Source: Nocardia aurea
GTDB taxonomy: Bacteria; Actinomycetota; Actinomycetes; Mycobacteriales; Mycobacteriaceae
Assembly: GCF_003123685.1 (NCBI RefSeq)
Contig: NZ_QCYJ01000084.1
Location: 558,001-622,000 of the forward strand
DNA: 64,000 nt
Direction of reading: 5' to 3'
Of the stretch, positions 59,580 through 64,000 are shown in pieces. The first letter of the stretch is position 1; every line of letters begins with the position of its first letter. The position numbers and the translations under genes are program-made. Below the pieces are notes generated by a model that made no database searches, was not told the origin of the DNA, and saw nothing but the letters and a program-made list of their open reading frames with translations.

Positions 59580-61541
59580 GTGGCCGGCGAGGGAACGAAC
59601 CCGTGGAAGACCTTTCAGCAGCAAGCCGCCGAGGGCAAGATCGACATCGGCGAGCAGGCCGCGAAAGACGCGGCGTTGCTGGTCGCCCAGACAGTGACCA
59701 TGTTGCTCATTGCCAAATCCGCGATCGATGACTCGATCACCAGATTCCAGGGGTGGGGCAACCTCACCTCGGGCACCACGCTGGGCAACCGGTTCTTCAC
59801 GGCCGCCAACGATCTCGATGATCGGCTCGCCGAGGACGAGAAGATCCTGCGCGGAATGGGTGAGATGTTCGCGATCGCGGGCAAGATCTACACGACTGCG
59901 GACGACTCCTCCGCGGACAACTTCGAGAAATACCGAACCGATCCCAGCCGCTACTTCGCGTGGAAGAACCCCACCTGGGAGTTTCCCGGCGTACCTCTGG
60001 CGGGTGAGGGCGGCCTTCCCGGCTGGGCGGCGGACTTGCATTCCGATTACAGCGACCCGAATTCGACGGCGTCGATGCCGCGAGACGGAAAGCTCCCGCC
60101 TGCGGATTTCCAAGCCGCCCAGGGCGCCGATTCCATCCCGGTGTCGCTCATCACCGCTACCGCCGACTCGGCCAAGCCGGGCGACGCCTGGACCGGTGAC
60201 CCGACGATCGAGAACGCCTACGGCATCGAATACGGCACCTATTATCAGCTGGGCGTGAGTCTTCGTGACCACAATTCCGCCGTGCGCGATGCCTCGGCGG
60301 TATGGAATTGGATCGGCGACCGGCTCGACATCGCCTTCAGCGATCTCGCCAACAGCATCGAATCCCTGCACACATCTGGACAATGGGGCGGCAAGGGACC
60401 GCAGGCGTCGGTGGCTGCCGCCCTGACCTACCGGACGAACATCCTGAATCTGAAATCCGTCATCAACACCATCGGCACCAATCTCGAGTGGACATCGGGA
60501 TGGTTGTGGGCGGTCGGCCTCAATATGCCGCCGACCGCGTGGAGTACCGGCGGCGGCGGTGGTGTCGGCCGAATCGTCGCGCGTGACAGATATCTTCCGC
60601 GAGCACGGCAGGCCTTCAATAGTCTCTATGTCCCCGGAGTCCAGACCGCCAGTGCCGGAATCCCTCCCATTCCGTCGCCGAACAAGGAACTGACCACGAC
60701 GGCTCCCGCCCCCGGCCCGGGTCCTGGCCCGGGACCCGGGCCCGGCCCGGGACCGGGCGGGACCAAACCCACGTTGCAGAGTGCGAGCAGTCCGGACCTC
60801 GGCAACCAGCAGGCGTGGGAGCGCCAGCAACGGGAGGCCGCCGAGCGTGCGCGCAAGCAACAGGAGGCGGCGGCGCGCAAACAACAGGAGGAATCCGCGA
60901 AATTCCAGCGCGAACAGCAGGAAGCCGCGCGCAGGCAACAGGCGGAGGCCGCCCAGTATCAGCGCGAGCAGCAGGCGGCGGCGCGTCTCCAGCAGGAAGA
61001 CGCGGCCAGGGCTCAGGCTGCTCAGCAGGCACAGCAAGCGGTGACCGAGGCGGTCTCGGCCGGCCAGCAGGCCGCGCAGGAAGCCCTCTCGGCGGCGCAG
61101 CAAGCCGCGCAGGAGGCGTCCTCCGGTCTGTCGGGCCTGTCCGACCTCGCAGGACTTCCCGGTCTCGCCGGACTGGCACCCACGGCGGCCGCGTTGGAGG
61201 CCGCAAAGAATGCGGCGCTCTCGGCGGGCAAGGGCGGCGGCGTCGGTGGTTCCGGCAGTGGCGTGTCACCGGTGTCCAGGGAGTTGTCGCAGGCCGCCAA
61301 ACTATTCCCGCGAGCGGGCGCGGCCCAGACCGCCGCGACCGCGCTGGGCCGGATGTCCGGTGTGACGGGTATGTCGGGGGCCGGCATGCCCGGTTCGCCG
61401 GGCGCAGCGGGTGCGGCGGGTCGCGGTGCTGGCGAGAACAACCAGAACCACAAGCGGCCGACCTTTCTCGACTCCGGCGAACATCTTGAGGAGGCACTGG
61501 GCGACGCACCCCGCGTCGTCAAGCCGGTGGTCGACAAGTGA
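59580..61541 (+). CDS. PPE/EspB-like ESX substrate with Gly-Pro repeat and Gln-rich coiled coil
   Basis: The 653-residue protein starts at a GTG with GGGAG upstream. The N-terminal 380 residues are helical and carry a SGQWGGKGPQASVAA turn near residue 260, like the WxG of PPE/EspB proteins. Residues about 376-395 are (GP) repeats, followed by a Gln/Ala/Glu coiled coil (QREQQEAARRQQAEAAQYQREQ-type, about 400-510). The tail is Gly/Ala/Ser-rich and ends RPTFLDSGEHLEEALG, a motif common at C-termini of ESX-associated proteins. The EspG chaperone gene overlaps its stop, which fits a PPE-like client. No signal peptide is visible. Confidence 0.7.
   Translation: MAGEGTNPWKTFQQQAAEGKIDIGEQAAKDAALLVAQTVTMLLIAKSAIDDSITRFQGWGNLTSGTTLGNRFFTAANDLDDRLAEDEKILRGMGEMFAIAGKIYTTADDSSADNFEKYRTDPSRYFAWKNPTWEFPGVPLAGEGGLPGWAADLHSDYSDPNSTASMPRDGKLPPADFQAAQGADSIPVSLITATADSAKPGDAWTGDPTIENAYGIEYGTYYQLGVSLRDHNSAVRDASAVWNWIGDRLDIAFSDLANSIESLHTSGQWGGKGPQASVAAALTYRTNILNLKSVINTIGTNLEWTSGWLWAVGLNMPPTAWSTGGGGGVGRIVARDRYLPRARQAFNSLYVPGVQTASAGIPPIPSPNKELTTTAPAPGPGPGPGPGPGPGPGGTKPTLQSASSPDLGNQQAWERQQREAAERARKQQEAAARKQQEESAKFQREQQEAARRQQAEAAQYQREQQAAARLQQEDAARAQAAQQAQQAVTEAVSAGQQAAQEALSAAQQAAQEASSGLSGLSDLAGLPGLAGLAPTAAALEAAKNAALSAGKGGGVGGSGSGVSPVSRELSQAAKLFPRAGAAQTAATALGRMSGVTGMSGAGMPGSPGAAGAAGRGAGENNQNHKRPTFLDSGEHLEEALGDAPRVVKPVVDK
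60706..60763 (+). repeat. Gly-Pro coding repeat
   Basis: A run of alternating CCx GGx codons encodes about eight GP dipeptides. Multiple CCCGGG palindromes make it slippage- and hairpin-prone. It marks the junction between the helical domain and the coiled coil of the PPE-like protein. Confidence 0.8.
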
Positions 61542-62329
61542 GTCGTACCTGGAACTTCACCGACCTGGAATTCTTCGTGCTCTGGGAGCGCGCCGAATCC
61601 GACGACGAGGTTCCGTCACCGCTCACCTTCACCAGCAGGACGGCGGGACACGACGATTTCATTCGCGAGAAGATCCGGACGCGAGAGGTTCTGTCCGCCA
61701 AGATCGATGATCGAGACAGTGCCGAAATGCTCGACACCCTGGCTTTTCCGGATATCCGCGTCGTGGTCGACGGTTGGGGTGCGCAGGATATGGACGATCC
61801 GAAAGGGTGTGTTCGCCTGCTTGCCGGTCGCAAGGGTGATATCGGCTACCTGGTGAAGCAACTTCCCGGTGAAACTATTTGGCACAGCGGCGGTTTCGTG
61901 ATCACCGAATGCAGTGCCGTCAACTTGGCCAAATCCCTGGTCGCGGAGATGCCCGCGTTGGACGCCGGGAAACTCGGCGAGATCATGATGCCCGTCGCCG
62001 AGCGCGATCACGAGGTGGAACACGAATACGGCGCTTCGCTGGTAGAGGATTCGTTCGACGAACCGATCGCGCACCGTTCCCGGAAGTTCCTGGAAGCGCC
62101 CGCGATCACCGAAGGGATCATCACGGTGGTGCAGGGTCGGTCGATCTTCGGCCCGCGCGGTATCACCCGACATCAGATCGAGTGGCGTGACCTGGTGGAC
62201 GACGGCAGGTACGCGATCATCGCCGGCGTTCCGCCGCGTGCGGTCGGCGCGGACGCGGTGCGGCTGACCACCTTGATCAACGCCGAAATCGCTTCGGTCA
62301 TCAGGGCGATCAAGGACGAGCGCAGATAG
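61538..62329 (+). CDS. EspG-family ESX secretion chaperone
   Basis: The 263-residue protein begins MSRTWNFTDLEFFVLWERAESD and continues with PSPLTF, the N-terminal pattern of EspG proteins, and has their usual length and alternating helix/strand layout (VRLLAGRKGDIGYLVKQLPGETIW). EspG binds PPE-type substrates in the cytoplasm and keeps them secretion-competent. The GTG start overlaps the upstream stop by four bases, consistent with chaperone and client being coupled. ESX core genes must lie outside the window. Confidence 0.85.
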   Translation: MSRTWNFTDLEFFVLWERAESDDEVPSPLTFTSRTAGHDDFIREKIRTREVLSAKIDDRDSAEMLDTLAFPDIRVVVDGWGAQDMDDPKGCVRLLAGRKGDIGYLVKQLPGETIWHSGGFVITECSAVNLAKSLVAEMPALDAGKLGEIMMPVAERDHEVEHEYGASLVEDSFDEPIAHRSRKFLEAPAITEGIITVVQGRSIFGPRGITRHQIEWRDLVDDGRYAIIAGVPPRAVGADAVRLTTLINAEIASVIRAIKDERR

Positions 62330-62337
62330 AGGGTGAC

Positions 62338-62652
62338 ATGTCTACCGCAACATCACGCAACGGTTCGATCTCGGTGGAGACCACGGAACAGGGTCTGCCG
62401 ATATCCCTCACCGTGGAACCCGAGGAATTGCGGCGGGATCCGAGCGCTCTGGCCGGTGACATCGTGCGATTGTGCAGGCAGGCCGCGAATCGGGCCGGGT
62501 TGGCTCGCCGCGCCGAATTGGAGGCCGCCGGGCTGACCGGTGAGGTGCTCGCGCTGACCGGGCTGCCGAAGCCGGAAGATGTCGCGCGGCAGGAGTTGAT
62601 CGAGGAGCAGGACTACGAGGACGAACCGCAGAGTTGGCTGCGGTCGGTCTGA
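62338..62652 (+). CDS. YbaB/EbfC-like small ESX-associated protein
   Basis: The 104-residue protein has a short beta region (GSISVETTEQGLPISLTVEPEEL) and a helix (ALAGDIVRLCRQAANRAGLARRAEL) that follow the YbaB pattern, ending in an acidic tail. It is 8 bases after espG and 10 bases before another YbaB-like gene. Such pairs are frequent in actinobacterial ESX clusters; their role is not established. Confidence 0.7.
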   Translation: MSTATSRNGSISVETTEQGLPISLTVEPEELRRDPSALAGDIVRLCRQAANRAGLARRAELEAAGLTGEVLALTGLPKPEDVARQELIEEQDYEDEPQSWLRSV

Positions 62653-62662
62653 GGGGGCGACG

Positions 62663-62962
62663 ATGAGTGAGGCGATGGACGCGCTGGAAGCGCGAGTGCG
62701 TGGTCAGCTGGATCGGATTCGGGATCTGGGGGAGCGGATGGCGGCGATCCGGGTACGGGAAACCTCCGCCGACGCCGCCGTGACAGCGGTGGTCGACGGC
62801 AACGGAGCATTGTGCGATCTGGAACTCTCGGGTGCGATCGCGCGCATGTCACCCGCGGAATTCGAGCAGGTGGTCGTGAATACCGCGGCCAGAGCGGCGC
62901 AACGGGCGTTCGCCGAGCGCGGCGAACTCGTCGCGGCGTTCAATTATGAAGCGGCAGAATAG
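62663..62962 (+). CDS. YbaB/EbfC-family protein
   Basis: The 99-residue protein (MSEAMDALEARVRGQLDRIR, then TAVVDGNGALCDLELSGAIARMSPAEFEQVVVNTAARAAQRAF) matches the YbaB helix-strand-helix pattern. It likely dimerises with itself or the preceding YbaB-like protein. The ATG at 62663 follows GAGGGGG. Confidence 0.75.
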   Translation: MSEAMDALEARVRGQLDRIRDLGERMAAIRVRETSADAAVTAVVDGNGALCDLELSGAIARMSPAEFEQVVVNTAARAAQRAFAERGELVAAFNYEAAE

Positions 62963-63101
62963 CTCTCGAACTGGGGCACGTAATCGTCTTATGGTCCGCA
63001 TTTTGCGAGTTGTTTACTGATATTTCGCTACTCGAGAGTACGGGTGATCCGGTACATTGGATTCACACGGACCAATAGTCTTCTCGCAGCTGAGGTTTCC
63101 G

Positions 63102-63416
63102 ATGGATAAGATTGTTGTGACGTCCGACGCCGTTCGGCAGTACGGGAATGCTGCTGCCGGCATGGCCGCGGACGTCGCTGTCGCCGGTGCGGCCAACCAG
63201 GCGGCGATCATCGCCGCCGCGATCCCCGTCTTCGGGTTGATCGGTCAGGATTTTCTCGCCACCTTCGCGGGAGCCCAGGCCAACAACCTGACCTCGGTCG
63301 CCGAGCTGGCCCACGTGTACGCCATGACCGCGGTCGCGGCGCACGAGAGCGCCGCGCTGTACGACGTCACCGAGGCTTCGGCCGTCACCGATTTCGGGTC
63401 TGTCGACAAGATATGA
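63102..63416 (+). CDS. EspC-like type VII secretion target
   Basis: The 104-residue protein (MDKIVVTSDAVRQYGNAAAGM) is a helical hairpin of Ala-rich helices of the EspC/DUF2580 type. I chose the ATG at 63102, six bases after GAGG; a longer frame to 63057 lacks a ribosome-binding site. Its stop overlaps the next gene as ATGA. EspC-like proteins are co-secreted with larger partners, here probably the product of the next gene. Confidence 0.75.
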   Translation: MDKIVVTSDAVRQYGNAAAGMAADVAVAGAANQAAIIAAAIPVFGLIGQDFLATFAGAQANNLTSVAELAHVYAMTAVAAHESAALYDVTEASAVTDFGSVDKI

Positions 63417-64000
63417 GTGTTCCCCTGGATCAATCCGTGGTGGACCTGCTCCGGCAGAGCGCGATCGGACCGATGCTCGATCGGCCCGTGAACGATGTCC
63501 TGAAGGAGATGGGTCTCCCGGCGCTGCCGGAGATTCCGGGCTTGCCCCCGATGCCCGATCTGCCGCCGCTGCCGGTGATCGACCTGTCTGTTCTCGCCAA
63601 GCCACTCACGGATCTGGCCGGTAGCTTCGGCACCGGAACCCTACCCGCGGCGGGGCAGGCCGCAGCAGGTCCGCCGGTCGATCCGGCCCAGGTCATGCAG
63701 ATCGTTTCCACCGTGTTGCAGACCGCGACCACGCTCGGCAGTTCCGCGCTGCAGTTGGCGATGACGCTGTGGCAGAGCGCGGCCTCCGCGGAAGCCGCGG
63801 AGAAGGGCGGCGCGGCCGCCAAGGACACCGCTGCCGTCGCTGATCAGAGTGCGCAGACCTCGGTGGGTGTCGCCACCGCCGCGAGTTCGGTTTTCCAGGG
63901 CTCGAGTCAGATGACCGCCATCATCACGAAATTCATGGCCTCGGTCACCGCCGCCGCCCCATTTCTCGCGACACCGCCCGGCCAGGCGTTTCTGGTCGCT
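63413..64000 (+). CDS. ESX-associated protein (EspA-like position), cut by right window edge
   Basis: The frame is open from the ATG at 63413 to the end of the window (about 196 residues). It begins MSVPLDQSVVDLLRQSAIGP, has a proline-rich stretch (LPALPEIPGLPPMPDLPPLP), then long Ala/Thr/Ser-rich helices (TVLQTATTLGSSALQLAMTLWQSAASAEAAEKGG). The overlap with the EspC-like gene suggests a co-secreted pair. The C-terminal domain is not visible, so function cannot be assigned. Confidence 0.8.
   Translation, partial: MSVPLDQSVVDLLRQSAIGPMLDRPVNDVLKEMGLPALPEIPGLPPMPDLPPLPVIDLSVLAKPLTDLAGSFGTGTLPAAGQAAAGPPVDPAQVMQIVSTVLQTATTLGSSALQLAMTLWQSAASAEAAEKGGAAAKDTAAVADQSAQTSVGVATAASSVFQGSSQMTAIITKFMASVTAAAPFLATPPGQAFLVA

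Noticed and set aside
60706..60763. CCCGGG palindromes as a terminator
   Set aside because: They are codons of a Gly-Pro repeat in the middle of an unbroken gene and lack a T-tract.

Overview
The window is high-GC actinobacterial DNA, most likely from Nocardia or a close relative in the Mycobacteriales. The signs are GC-rich third codon positions, frequent GTG starts, an actinobacterial rpsH-rplF-rplR-rpsE-rpmD-rplO-secY-adk-map run, EspG- and WXG100-type proteins of type VII (ESX) secretion, and two giant proteins whose N-termini look like the CpnT/WXG100_2 secretion domain. This assignment is inferred from gene content only; no rRNA or other taxonomic marker was compared.

Region 1 (1-8995) is an accessory block that looks like a small isonitrile natural-product locus. 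It holds a flavin-dependent halogenase-like gene cut by the left edge, a cation/proton antiporter, an isonitrile synthase (PvcA/DIT1 family) overlapping a Fe(II)/2-oxoglutarate oxygenase (PvcB/IsnB family), a HAD-IB phosphatase, a two-domain rhodanese, a MarR regulator, a 14-TM MFS exporter and an ArsR regulator. Synthase plus oxygenase would build an isonitrile, the halogenase may tailor it, the transporters would export it, and the rhodanese may sulfurate or detoxify it (inference).

Region 2 (8996-14908) is the distal half of the spc ribosomal operon. It starts at rpsH behind a good promoter candidate, so the genes usually found upstream (rplN, rplX, rplE, rpsN) are not next to it here. A strong hairpin separates rplO from secY-adk-map.

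Region 3 (15190-59352) is a polymorphic-toxin-like ESX locus built around two giant genes, 4514 and 8524 codons. Each is preceded by a WXG100-like gene, as CpnT is preceded by EsxE/EsxF. Both share a paralogous N-terminal secretion domain and a low-complexity linker, followed by a string of enzyme-like modules. Giant 1 carries two papain-fold domains, a GHKL ATPase domain, an edema-factor-like cyclase domain, five zincin modules (one dead), a complete ECF sigma-factor-like region extended into ten tandem sigma region 4 repeats, an ADP-ribosyltransferase-like domain and a further domain of unknown role. Giant 2 carries eight DUF1023 alpha/beta-hydrolase modules (four lacking the nucleophile), two glycerophosphodiesterase domains, three papain-fold domains, five PI3/4-kinase-like modules, another GHKL domain, and an Rhs/YD core with a short variable tip. 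Small genes around them are candidate immunity, chaperone or nucleoid-associated proteins.

Region 4 (59580-64000) is a second ESX-associated cluster: a PPE/EspB-like substrate, an EspG chaperone, two YbaB/EbfC-like proteins, an EspC-like small substrate, and a further secretion-associated protein cut by the right edge. No ESX core components (EccB-E, MycP) lie in the window. The most unusual signals are the sigma-factor array inside a predicted secreted giant, the repeated module copies with decayed active sites, and a 236-bp exact duplication with different codon usage inside giant 2.
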